From assembly GCA_002295705.1 (NCBI GenBank), contig DBHP01000081.1, positions 1 to 6,075 of the forward strand: a stretch of 6,075 bases of DNA, written 5' to 3'. The notes under the pieces were generated by a model, which was not told where the DNA came from, did no database searches, and saw only the letters and a program-made list of their open reading frames with translations. This document shows, piece by piece, positions 1 through 6,050 of the stretch (positions within the stretch are counted from its first letter, which is position 1; each line of letters begins with the position of its first letter). The DNA is from Candidatus Neomicrothrix sp. UBA825 (GTDB lineage: Bacteria; Actinomycetota; Acidimicrobiia; Acidimicrobiales; UBA8592). The position numbers were made by a program, and so were the translations under genes.

Positions 1-222
1 TCAGAGAAGAGGAAAAAGTTCGAAACCTTTGAGGGATCTGATCGACAAGGTCGAGGCAAATTAATCAATGTATTGCGTAGTGAGCCGATAATGGAAACCG
101 ACGTCCCCCAAATATTTGGTTGGACAAATGATCACAAAAGATGCAAGCGTGTTCTTAAGAAACTAGAAAAAGATGGACTTATCGTGATCACAGACTCAGG
201 AAAAGTATCTCTTCCCAAATGA
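1..222 (+). CDS. mutY: A/G-specific adenine glycosylase (MutY), C-terminal fragment
   Basis: Frame 1 is open from the first base to the TGA at 220-222, giving 73 residues of a protein whose start lies outside the window. The fragment contains FEGSDRQGRGKLINVLR, then a helix-rich stretch and a basic helix, and ends KDGLIVITDSGKVSLPK. This matches the layout of the short winged-helix-like tail that follows the Fe-S cluster region in actinobacterial-type MutY: a GSDRQxRG motif, a 'DGL' strand and a terminal LP. MutY removes adenine mispaired with 8-oxoguanine in base-excision repair. The catalytic helix-hairpin-helix domain and cluster cysteines are off-window, so the name rests on the tail alone. 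It ends 7 bases before the next gene, another DNA glycosylase, which fits a repair operon. It could instead be another protein with a similar DNA-binding tail. Confidence 0.6.
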   Translation, partial: SEKRKKFETFEGSDRQGRGKLINVLRSEPIMETDVPQIFGWTNDHKRCKRVLKKLEKDGLIVITDSGKVSLPK

Positions 223-229
223 GCAAAAA

Positions 230-1444
230 ATGAACGATCTAGTATCTCTTACCTCTGAAGAAGCCCGAAGAATCAACCTTGCTGCTCAAGGTTTTTCCTA
301 TAAAAGAACACCGGACGAAGCAAGCGCCTCAGAACTCAATTCAATCATGAACTCTATGAAGGTCGTGCAACTTGACGCAGTTCCCATAGTGGTGAGGACC
401 CAATACCTTCCTTTCTTCTCAAGGTTGGGAAATTATAAAATAAGTCTCTATGACGAAATTGCTTATGAGGAGGATAAATGGTTCGAGCTATGGGCTCATG
501 AAGCGAGCATCGCACCAGTCAAAAATGAGCCATTTTTTCGATTTTTAAAAGAACGCGCTAAACGTGGCGATACATGGAAAGGACTATACAAAGTAGCGAC
601 TGAAGAGCCCGGATACGTCAAAACAGTCCTTGAAGAAGTTAGACAACGTGGTCCACTGCAAGCAAAGCACTTAAATGACCCAAGATATCTAAAACAATCA
701 GGATGGGGAAGCCGGTCCGTTGGCCAACTCGCCTTAAATTGGCTGTATCGCATAGGAGAAGTTGGAATTCGACGAGGAAATAATTTTGAAAAAAAATACG
801 ATCTGATTTCAAATATTGTCCCTTCTGAAATTCTCTCACTCCCGAGTCCAACAGAAGAAGAATCATTAAAAAAACTCTACCTCTGGGCTACGAGTGCAAT
901 GGGCGTTGCAAGTGCAGGAGACATACAAGATTACTTTCGCACTCGTTCCTCAAATACCTCCACTTTGCTCCAGGAACTAGTAGAAGAAGGACTCCTCATG
1001 AAAGTGGCGGTAGAAGGGTGGGGTCTAGAATCTTTCGCTATAAGCGGTTTTGGAATCCCAAAAGAAATTTCGCCAACCTGTGTTCTATCCCCTTTTGATC
1101 CGATCACATGGAACCGTGAACGTCTAAGAAGAATCTTTGATTTTGATTACAAGCTCGAAATATATAAACCAAAATCGAAACGGGAATTTGGTTATTATGT
1201 GATGCCCTTTATGCATCATGGTCGGATTGTAGCCAGAGTCGATCTAGCCAATAGGCGACAGACAGGCGTGCTTGAAGTTTTAGGGGCTTTCTGTGAACCT
1301 TCATATGATAGTGGAGCTATCTCCAAGCCTTTATGGGAAGAAATTGTACTACTGGCGACCTTCGTGAGGTGCTCGGCGATCTTAATCAAACGTAGGGGAA
1401 ACTTGTCTCAACCATTAATTATTGAACAGAAAATGTCTAAGTAA
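230..1444 (+). CDS. YcaQ/AlkX-type winged-helix DNA glycosylase (HTH_42 family)
   Basis: This 404-residue protein belongs to the winged-helix family that includes E. coli YcaQ (AlkX) and Streptomyces AlkZ, glycosylases that unhook interstrand crosslinks or remove bulky alkylated bases. Family landmarks run in order: an N-terminal 'AAQGF' helix near residue 20; the catalytic Q-x-D motif (QLD, residues 47-49) in VVQLDAVPIVVRTQYLPFFSRLG; WAHEAS at 88-93; winged-helix segments in the middle; and the C-terminal block SPFDPITWNRERLRRIF (287-303) followed by GYYVMPF (321-327) and ARVDL. QxD, not the AlkZ QxQ, places it with the YcaQ/AlkX branch, which acts broadly on alkylated purines and crosslinks. 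The length is normal for the family. No clear Shine-Dalgarno precedes the ATG; with only 7 bases after the upstream stop, translation may depend on coupling. The stop overlaps the end of the opposite-strand selenoprotein gene by 8 bases. The exact lesion is not predictable. Confidence 0.88.
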   Translation: MNDLVSLTSEEARRINLAAQGFSYKRTPDEASASELNSIMNSMKVVQLDAVPIVVRTQYLPFFSRLGNYKISLYDEIAYEEDKWFELWAHEASIAPVKNEPFFRFLKERAKRGDTWKGLYKVATEEPGYVKTVLEEVRQRGPLQAKHLNDPRYLKQSGWGSRSVGQLALNWLYRIGEVGIRRGNNFEKKYDLISNIVPSEILSLPSPTEEESLKKLYLWATSAMGVASAGDIQDYFRTRSSNTSTLLQELVEEGLLMKVAVEGWGLESFAISGFGIPKEISPTCVLSPFDPITWNRERLRRIFDFDYKLEIYKPKSKREFGYYVMPFMHHGRIVARVDLANRRQTGVLEVLGAFCEPSYDSGAISKPLWEEIVLLATFVRCSAILIKRRGNLSQPLIIEQKMSK

Positions 1445-1952
1445 TTAGTGACGACACAATTTGCTTAAAGATGCCATTGGCAATCTCAATCATTTCTTCA
1501 TCCGTTCTATCCTGAATGGGATGAGATGTGAAAACGCAGGCGGGAGAAGAAGCTAAAGCTTCAGATTGATCAACAGCCGCAGTAATAAACTGCTCAGTCG
1601 CAACCACTACTCCAGGAATGCCCCGTTTTTCAAGATCGGTCATGTCATGCACACTGCATGTAGTACAACTACCTCAATCAGCGAGTGCTTCAATCACAGC
1701 ATCACATTGAGATGCTATTTCATGTCTCAAATCAACCGGAGCCGGTTTGGTGAAGGTTGGTTTGATAAAGCGCTTTACGTCTGCTCCTGCTTCAACGAGT
1801 AACTCCTCAAGTGCATCTAGAAAAACATTACCTCGAGGCTTGCTAATATCAAGCAAACCAATCGAAGAGCCATCTAAAGTTTGGAGTCGTGCAGGGCTAG
1901 CAACGGTTTCTTTAGTGACTTCTGATGTTGGATCAAGGACTTTAATGGTCAC
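1437..1952 (-). CDS. UGSC family selenoprotein (in-frame TGA = selenocysteine)
   Basis: Read as one gene this encodes 171 residues from a GTG start at 1952 to a TAG at 1437-1439, with a single in-frame TGA at 1674-1676. Both sides of the TGA are in the same frame. The junction reads ALAD-U-GSCTTCSVHDMTDLEKRGIP, with selenocysteine at residue 93, Cys96 and Cys99. This U-G-S-C signature defines the UGSC selenoprotein family, known mainly from marine and environmental bacteria. The N-terminal part (KVLDPTSE, then IGLLDISKPRGNVFLDALEELL) and the C-terminal part (VVATEQF, then HPIQDRTDEE) also fit that family, so coding character continues past the TGA. The protein looks soluble, with no signal peptide or membrane segment. 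U-x-x-C is a redox geometry like thioredoxin's CxxC, but the family's reaction is not established. The GTG overlaps the upstream gene's TGA (GTGA), and a strong AAGGAG lies 8 bases before it. Pseudogenisation is unlikely given the motif and the SECIS-like hairpin. Confidence 0.9.
1646..1660 (-). promoter_or_regulatory. Putative bacterial SECIS hairpin for the UGSC gene
   Basis: On the minus strand the mRNA just after the UGA contains CATGCA-GTG-TGCATG, a perfect 6-base-pair stem with a three-base loop. The loop starts 20 bases after the UGA and opens with G then U. Bacterial SECIS elements lie inside the coding region right after the UGA, with an apical loop roughly 16-37 bases downstream and a conserved G in its first two positions, so the placement and loop fit. 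A second small hairpin, GTAGT-TGT-ACTAC (1660-1672), sits between the UGA and this stem and shares one base with it, so the two compete only at that position. This was found by eye; folding energy was not computed. Confidence 0.72.
1674..1676 (-). other. Recoded UGA (selenocysteine codon)
   Basis: This TGA is codon 93 of the UGSC gene and is followed directly by GGT AGT TGT (Gly-Ser-Cys). TGA also ends the MutY-like gene (220-222), the thioredoxin-fusion gene (1949-1951) and the flavin reductase gene (4051-4053). The genome therefore uses TGA as a real stop, and local recoding, not a changed genetic code, is needed here. Decoding requires SelB, tRNA-Sec, SelA and SelD, none of which is in the window. 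Confidence 0.88.
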
Positions 1953-3397
1953 TTTAGGATCTCCTTCGTCGTATATTTGCTTCCCTTATCACCTGAAAGC
2001 CAACCAGCGATACTCGTGGAGAATAGTCCTGCTCCACCACCACCAAAGACTATAATCAATCCGCCATCAGGTCTAAACTTGGGGAGTTCTATCCCGGCAA
2101 AGTCCTCAGGTAGCCCCTCGGCTATGCCGTTGGCTCCTCGGATTAGTTCGTCAGTACTTCGAATAGAATGTTCAATTATTGCACGATTTAGATCTTCTTT
2201 AGACCAACCAGCGTCTGCAAATCGTGCGGCATGTTCAGGGCTAATTACCAAAATAGCGTCCATTCCAAGGACAATCTTCGGATGGCAGTTAGAAAGGAGC
2301 CCCAAAGCGAGGCTTCGAGCTAACTCATCAGGGGATCGGGACAATTGATCAACTATTAACCTAGGACCTTCACCCGGGAAAACCGTCACCGTATTCTGCG
2401 AAGGAGAAAATCCTTGACTTTGCGAATAAGACGGCCAAGGAGACCCTTCCTCATCCTCAGCGAAACACAGACCTACCTTTGCTGGACTTCCATGAGTCGC
2501 TCGATCGACCCCACCGGGCTTTCCACCCCCAACGTTCCTGATTGTCAACTGAACAGCTCTCCCTATTGTGCTATTGGCACGATTGCCTTGACCAAGAAGG
2601 TTCATCCCAGAATTCATACCCACCTCATGACGAATAGGTCCATTCACAAACAAGACAGGCCCGACTGGCATCGTAGTTGCTAGTAAACCATGCATATTGA
2701 ATTCATCCGTGCAGACAGCCTCCAGAGCAGATATGACGATCGGTAAATATTCAGGTTTGCAACCCGCCATGACTGCATTGATGGCAATCTTTTCTATTGA
2801 AAGATCAACAAGATTTGGAGGTACCGGAGCAAGGATTTCATCAGATGATCTACTTGTACCTTGAAGCATCCGCAAAACACGCTTAGATGTTGGCGGAACT
2901 AGGGGAAGCCCGTCAGACCAACCTAATTCAAACATCTTTTCAACTTCATCTTCTGCCGCTGCGAATTCAACCAAACGGCTACCTAATCCCGATCCGTATT
3001 TTTTTTCAAGAGCGGGAAGCAGGTCCGGACTGACGCTAAGGGATCCGCATCCAGGGCTAAAATCTTGAAAGCTTTCGGAGCAAAGGTCAGGGATTCCACT
3101 GAAGTCCTCCCATTCACTTTTAAGCCAGCCAACAATTCTGCCTACTTCAACTCCATCCTCAAATTTTAGTAATGAAGGGACCGTGTCAATCCCATGTTGA
3201 AAACTTATTCGCAAGTCTGAATCATCAATAGTTATGTCAAGCGCAGGGAAATCCTTGTTGTCTTGTGAAAAGATCGCATTAAGCTGACCAGAATCAGCAA
3301 ATCTTGACAAAACTGGCTCAATTAACAGACACGTAGGGCAATCCTCCTTAACAAAAGCGACATAACCATCGCTGAATAGTTCAAGGTCAGAATCCAT
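1949..3397 (-). CDS. Thioredoxin-domain fusion protein, partner of the UGSC selenoprotein
   Basis: This gene encodes 482 residues. Residues 1-100 look like a thioredoxin fold: a short strand, then VAFVKEDCPTCLLIEPVL with a CPTC redox motif at 20-23, and the expected cis-proline loop (TVPS, 72-75) followed by LLKFEDGVEVGRIVGW. From about residue 145 there is a large second domain that I recall only as an uncharacterised protein type met beside UGSC genes. Its landmarks are GWSDGLPLVPPT (159-170), AGCKPEYLP (211-219), VNGPIRHEVGMNSGMN, GQGNRANSTIGRA (270-280), FAEDEEGSPW and SPEHAARFADAGWS. A further GCG motif has its Cys at 117, in the linker. The end is glycine-rich (FGGGGAGLF). No signal peptide or clear membrane helix is seen. 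An in-frame TAA sits 9 bases upstream of the ATG, so only this ATG or the TTG just before it can be the start. No Shine-Dalgarno is visible. A role in reducing or delivering substrate to the selenoprotein is inference; the substrate is unknown. Confidence 0.78.
   Translation of the reverse strand: MDSDLELFSDGYVAFVKEDCPTCLLIEPVLSRFADSGQLNAIFSQDNKDFPALDITIDDSDLRISFQHGIDTVPSLLKFEDGVEVGRIVGWLKSEWEDFSGIPDLCSESFQDFSPGCGSLSVSPDLLPALEKKYGSGLGSRLVEFAAAEDEVEKMFELGWSDGLPLVPPTSKRVLRMLQGTSRSSDEILAPVPPNLVDLSIEKIAINAVMAGCKPEYLPIVISALEAVCTDEFNMHGLLATTMPVGPVLFVNGPIRHEVGMNSGMNLLGQGNRANSTIGRAVQLTIRNVGGGKPGGVDRATHGSPAKVGLCFAEDEEGSPWPSYSQSQGFSPSQNTVTVFPGEGPRLIVDQLSRSPDELARSLALGLLSNCHPKIVLGMDAILVISPEHAARFADAGWSKEDLNRAIIEHSIRSTDELIRGANGIAEGLPEDFAGIELPKFRPDGGLIIVFGGGGAGLFSTSIAGWLSGDKGSKYTTKEILK
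1961..1966 (-). promoter_or_regulatory. Shine-Dalgarno for the UGSC gene (supports the GTG start)
   Basis: AAGGAG on the minus strand ends 8 bases before the GTG at 1950-1952. It lies inside the end of the upstream thioredoxin-fusion gene. It is a strong site, and together with the 4-base stop/start overlap it decides in favour of the GTG start and indicates coupled translation of the pair. Confidence 0.75.
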
Positions 3398-3402
3398 CAA
3401 AA

Positions 3403-3408
3403 ATTACA
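3403..3408 (-). promoter_or_regulatory. Candidate -10 box for a leaderless thioredoxin-fusion/UGSC transcript
   Basis: TGTAAT on the minus strand (5 of 6 matches to TATAAT) spans bases -11 to -6 relative to the ATG at 3397. No ribosome-binding site lies before that ATG. A -10 box at this distance would start the transcript at or next to the ATG, giving a leaderless mRNA, which is common in actinobacteria. No convincing -35 box is present. The call is weak and positional only. Confidence 0.3.
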
Positions 3409-3437
3409 TTAACATCGCTGTTGAGGCACTACAAAGC

Positions 3438-3458
3438 ATCATCTAATACTGAGATGAT
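3438..3458. repeat. Perfect 7-base inverted repeat in the divergent promoter region
   Basis: ATCATCT (3438-3444) and AGATGAT (3452-3458) are perfect reverse complements separated by 7 bases. The dyad lies in the 152-base non-coding gap between the minus-strand selenoprotein operon and the plus-strand flavin reductase gene. It has no T-run and sits upstream of both genes, so it reads better as a regulator-binding operator than a terminator. A loose TTGAGG (3421-3426), spaced about 18 bases from AATACT (3445-3450), could be a plus-strand promoter whose -10 lies inside the dyad. The rest of the gap (3398-3549) shows no gene or RNA that I recognise. Confidence 0.35.
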
Positions 3459-3549
3459 TAAAAGAGCAGGCTGGCGTCTGCAGCTGAAGTTACCACACAG
3501 AACTCCGAGTAGCGTCTAACCTTATGAATTAGAGAAATGGAGATTACAG

Positions 3550-4053
3550 ATGTCAAACATGGTCATAGAATCAGGGGACTTTCGCAAAGTCCTAGGCAAG
3601 TACCCAACAGGCGTTACGCTAGTTAGTTCTCAGGATGATCAGGGGCCGTTTGCGATGGTTATAGGATCTTTCGGTTCCGTTTCGCTCGATCCGCCGCTAG
3701 TCCAATTCATGCCTGCGAAAGATTCTGGAACTTGGTCAAGAATCAAGAAGACAGGAAGATACTGTGTGAACGTGCTAGGTGAACATCAACTTGATTTGAG
3801 TAACAGTTTTTTCAACAAAGAAAAAGATCCCTTTGAAGCAATCCAATGGAGCGAAAGCACTCTCGGCTCCCCAATTATTGAAGGCTGCATCGCATGGATT
3901 GACTGTTCAATAGGCGATGTGCACGAGGCCGGCGACCATTGCATCGTTATCGGGGAAGTCCATGGCCTCGGCGCTTCGGAGCAAGATGACGGCCCGCTCT
4001 TATTCCTTGGAGGGTCCTATGGTTCATTTAATAATGATATAGGAGGGGAATGA
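3550..4053 (+). CDS. Flavin reductase family protein (FMN-binding split barrel)
   Basis: This 167-residue protein has the pattern of the flavin reductase-like domain family, which binds FMN and usually uses NAD(P)H to supply reduced flavin to a partner, or acts as a small flavoprotein oxidoreductase. Diagnostic segments are FRKVLGKYPTGVTLVSS (11-27), AMVIGSFGSVSLDPPLVQFMP (35-55), TGRYCVNVLGEHQLDLSNSFF (68-88) and the C-terminal GDHCIVIGEVHGL (128-140). The common family form of the second block is GMTVNSFTSVSLDPPL; the 'MVIGSF' version here points to a subgroup whose flavin site differs in detail. The length is normal for a single-domain member. GGAG at 3539-3542, 7 bases before the ATG, supports this start over the ATG three codons later. 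The stop overlaps the next gene's start by one base. No monooxygenase partner is in the window, so the electron acceptor is unknown. Confidence 0.87.
   Translation: MSNMVIESGDFRKVLGKYPTGVTLVSSQDDQGPFAMVIGSFGSVSLDPPLVQFMPAKDSGTWSRIKKTGRYCVNVLGEHQLDLSNSFFNKEKDPFEAIQWSESTLGSPIIEGCIAWIDCSIGDVHEAGDHCIVIGEVHGLGASEQDDGPLLFLGGSYGSFNNDIGGE
4041..4046 (+). promoter_or_regulatory. Shine-Dalgarno deciding the carbonic anhydrase start
   Basis: AGGAGG lies 3 bases before an ATG at 4050 and 6 bases before the adjacent in-frame ATG at 4053. The second spacing is close to ideal and the first is too short, so the start at 4053 is preferred. The site lies within the last codons of the flavin reductase gene, indicating coupled translation. 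Confidence 0.7.
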
Positions 4054-4571
4054 TGCCGATTTATGCCCTAGGAGACCTAGAACCAGTCATAGACTCGACT
4101 GCATACATCCACCCAGAGGCAGTCGTAATAGGAAACATAACTATTGGCTCAGAGTCGTCTATTTGGGCTTGCGCTGTTCTTAGAGGCGATGATGGAGCCA
4201 TAAGTATAGGGAATCGAACCAACATACAAGACGGCGCGGTAATACACACCACACCTATCTTCGGAACAACCATTGGAGATAACTGTACAATAGGTCACCT
4301 TGCGCATCTTGAAGGCTGCACGATTGAAGATGGGGCATTAGTAGGGACAGCATCAGTTGTGCTTCATGATGCAAGAGTCCAATCCGGTGCACTTGTGGGT
4401 GCAAATGCTGTAGTTACAGGTGGCACGGTCGTTCCACCTGGGGCAATGGCTTTAGGCATACCAGCTAAAATACGTGAGGGCATGGCAAATCAAGACGAAA
4501 TCCGTTTAGGAGTTGAGTCATATGTCTCACGCGCAAAATGGTTTAGTAAAGAACTTCGTAGAATAGACTAA
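4053..4571 (+). CDS. Gamma-carbonic anhydrase family protein (left-handed beta-helix)
   Basis: The 172-residue product is built from hexapeptide-type repeats (IGNITIG, ISIGN, TIGDNCTIG, IEDGALVG, VQSGALVG) that form a left-handed beta-helix, as in the gamma-carbonic anhydrase family that normally hydrates CO2 at a metal site between trimer subunits. Core motifs are SSIWACAVLRGDDGAISIG (35-53) and NIQDGAVIH (57-65). Metal-type histidines are His65 and His82. Where most relatives have GHxxxxHGC, this protein reads GHLAHLEGC (81-89): a Glu stands at the third-ligand position (87) and a His two residues earlier (85). I recall this variant from actinobacterial members, so it may be a subfamily form, with carbonic anhydrase activity uncertain. 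The end (PPGAMALGIPAKIREG, then a helical tail) is typical. AGGAGG favours the ATG at 4053 over the one at 4050. Its TGATG overlap with the flavin reductase gene implies one operon. Confidence 0.88.
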   Translation: MPIYALGDLEPVIDSTAYIHPEAVVIGNITIGSESSIWACAVLRGDDGAISIGNRTNIQDGAVIHTTPIFGTTIGDNCTIGHLAHLEGCTIEDGALVGTASVVLHDARVQSGALVGANAVVTGGTVVPPGAMALGIPAKIREGMANQDEIRLGVESYVSRAKWFSKELRRID

Positions 4572-4646
4572 TATATTGTAAAACAAATCTTCTAAACCAT
4601 TTACGGAAAGCTACTATGGAAGAAGATAAATCCCCGAAAGTAACTC
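4572..4646 (+). other. Short non-coding gap upstream of sufB
   Basis: Seventy-five AT-rich bases separate the carbonic anhydrase-like gene from sufB. No terminator hairpin with a T-run is seen, so read-through from the upstream pair is possible. TACTAT at 4612-4617 matches 4 of 6 bases of a -10 box, with a poor -35 (TTCTAA, 4590-4595) 16 bases upstream, so a separate sufB promoter is possible but weakly supported. No strong Shine-Dalgarno precedes the sufB ATG; the nearest purine run is GAAAG at 4636-4640. Confidence 0.3.
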
Positions 4647-6050
4647 ATGACTCAAGCAAACACAGGAATTGACCTCAGCAAATATCAACTTGGCTGGAGC
4701 GATGATGAAGATTATGTGTTCAAGCCCAAAAAAGGTCTAAACGAAGACCTCGTTCGAGAAATTTCGTGGATGAAAGGCGAGCCAAACTGGATGCGTGATT
4801 TCCGCGTAAAGTCACTCAAACAGTTTGAAAAACGACCAATGCCCCATTGGGGTGGTGATATGTCAGAAATTTATTTTGACGACATCTACTACTACATCAA
4901 ACCAAGTGAAGCTGTCGTTGACGAATGGGAAGATGTCCCTGAATCAATCAAAGATACTTATGAGAAGTTAGGTATCCCAGAAGCAGAAAGAAAATACCTA
5001 GCTGGGGTAACAGCACAATACGAATCTGAGGTCGTCTATCACAAAAATCGTGAAGATCTTGAACGGCAGGGCGTCATTTTCTGCGATATGGACACTGCTC
5101 TGCGCGAATACCCAGAAATCGTCCGGGCGTACTTCGGTAAAGTAATACCCTCAAACGATAATAAATTCTCTGCCTTAAACTCTGCAGTCTGGTCCGGTGG
5201 ATCGTTCATCTACGTTCCTGAAGGAGTTGAGGTGGAAATGCCATTGCAAGCATACTTCAGGATCAACGCAGAAAACATGGGCCAATTTGAACGAACACTT
5301 ATCATTGCCGATAAAGGTTCAAAAGTGCACTACATCGAAGGATGTTCAGCCCCCGTCTACAGCACTGACTCTCTTCACTCTGCTGTCGTAGAAATTGTGG
5401 TCAAAGAATCCGCCCGCGTTACTTATACAACAATTCAAAATTGGTCAAACAACGTCTTCAATCTCGTAACAAAGCGGGCTGTTGTAGAGGCTGAAGGCCA
5501 CATGGAGTGGATTGACGGAAATATCGGTAGTCGGCTCACTATGAAATACCCAGCAGTCGTTATGGTAGGGCCAAAAGCATCAGGTGAAGTTCTATCTGTC
5601 GCATATGCCGGAGACGGTCAACACCAAGATGCCGGAGCGAAAATGACTCACGCAGCACCGGAAACCACTTCAAAGATTGTTTCAAAATCCATTTCAAAAG
5701 ATGGTGGCAGGTCTAGTTATCGCGGACTAGTCCGAGTAGAAGATGACGCATATGGGTGCAAAAGCCACGTACAATGCGACGCTTTAATCCTTGATGAAGA
5801 TTCAATAAGCGATACCTATCCTTACATGGAAATCGGCTCAAAGGATGCAGTGATTGGTCATGAAGCTACCGTATCTAAGGTCGCAGACGAGCAACTCTTC
5901 TACTTGACAAGTAGAGGCCTAACTGAAGAACAAGCAACCGGAATGATAGTCAATGGCTTTATTGAGCCAGTTACTCGAACTCTTCCAATGGAATATGCAG
6001 TTGAATGGAGCAGGCTAATTGAGCTACAGATGGAAGGTTCCGTCGGTTAA
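4647..6050 (+). CDS. sufB: Fe-S cluster assembly protein SufB
   Basis: SufB is the scaffold subunit of the SufBCD complex, on which Fe-S clusters are built in the cytoplasm before transfer to apoproteins. The 467-residue product is full length and very characteristic: ISWMKGEPNWMRDFR (39-53), the SEIYFDDIYYYIKP block (73-86), YESEVVYH, SALNSAVWSGGSFIYVPEGVEVEMPLQAYFRIN, HYIEGCSAP with Cys233, AGDGQHQDAGAKM, SSYRGLV, SHVQCDALI with Cys377, IGHEATVSKV with His405, and the terminal TEEQATGMIVNGFIEPV. Cys233 and Cys377 appear to correspond to E. coli SufB Cys254 and Cys405, linked to sulfur transfer and cluster assembly. No intein interrupts it, unlike the mycobacterial homologue. An in-frame TAA at 4641-4643 makes the ATG at 4647 the only reasonable start. 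The 25 bases after the stop show no further gene start; sufD or sufC is expected beyond the edge. Confidence 0.97.
   Translation: MTQANTGIDLSKYQLGWSDDEDYVFKPKKGLNEDLVREISWMKGEPNWMRDFRVKSLKQFEKRPMPHWGGDMSEIYFDDIYYYIKPSEAVVDEWEDVPESIKDTYEKLGIPEAERKYLAGVTAQYESEVVYHKNREDLERQGVIFCDMDTALREYPEIVRAYFGKVIPSNDNKFSALNSAVWSGGSFIYVPEGVEVEMPLQAYFRINAENMGQFERTLIIADKGSKVHYIEGCSAPVYSTDSLHSAVVEIVVKESARVTYTTIQNWSNNVFNLVTKRAVVEAEGHMEWIDGNIGSRLTMKYPAVVMVGPKASGEVLSVAYAGDGQHQDAGAKMTHAAPETTSKIVSKSISKDGGRSSYRGLVRVEDDAYGCKSHVQCDALILDEDSISDTYPYMEIGSKDAVIGHEATVSKVADEQLFYLTSRGLTEEQATGMIVNGFIEPVTRTLPMEYAVEWSRLIELQMEGSVG

Noticed and set aside
496..866. Minus-strand open frames inside the DNA glycosylase gene
   Set aside because: They are antisense to a strongly supported family member and their translations show no motif.
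1437..1450. CTAA-GTAA-TTAG mini-dyad as a bidirectional terminator
   Set aside because: Only four AT-rich base pairs without a T-run, which is too weak to call a terminator.
1674..1676. UGA reassigned genome-wide to Gly or Trp
   Set aside because: TGA ends at least three other genes here (220-222, 1949-1951, 4051-4053) at points where their families end.
1437..1952. Pseudogene broken by a nonsense mutation, or two separate small genes
   Set aside because: The frame is kept across the TGA, and the residues on both sides fit one family with the stop exactly at the U of UGSC. A SECIS-like hairpin follows at the right distance. The only start for the second half would be a GTG inside the conserved motif region, with no ribosome-binding site seen.
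1566..2683. Several plus-strand open frames of 78-123 codons over the minus-strand operon
   Set aside because: They have low-complexity, Ser/Pro-rich translations, no ribosome-binding sites and no recognisable motifs, and they lie antisense to well-supported coding sequence.
4061..4273. Minus-strand open frame of 70 codons inside the carbonic anhydrase-like gene
   Set aside because: It is a shadow of the repetitive beta-helix coding sequence, with no independent signal.
4616..4672. Short 18-codon ORF overlapping the sufB start
   Set aside because: It is out of frame with sufB and lysine/histidine-rich, with no ribosome-binding site. A leader-peptide role is conceivable but nothing supports it.
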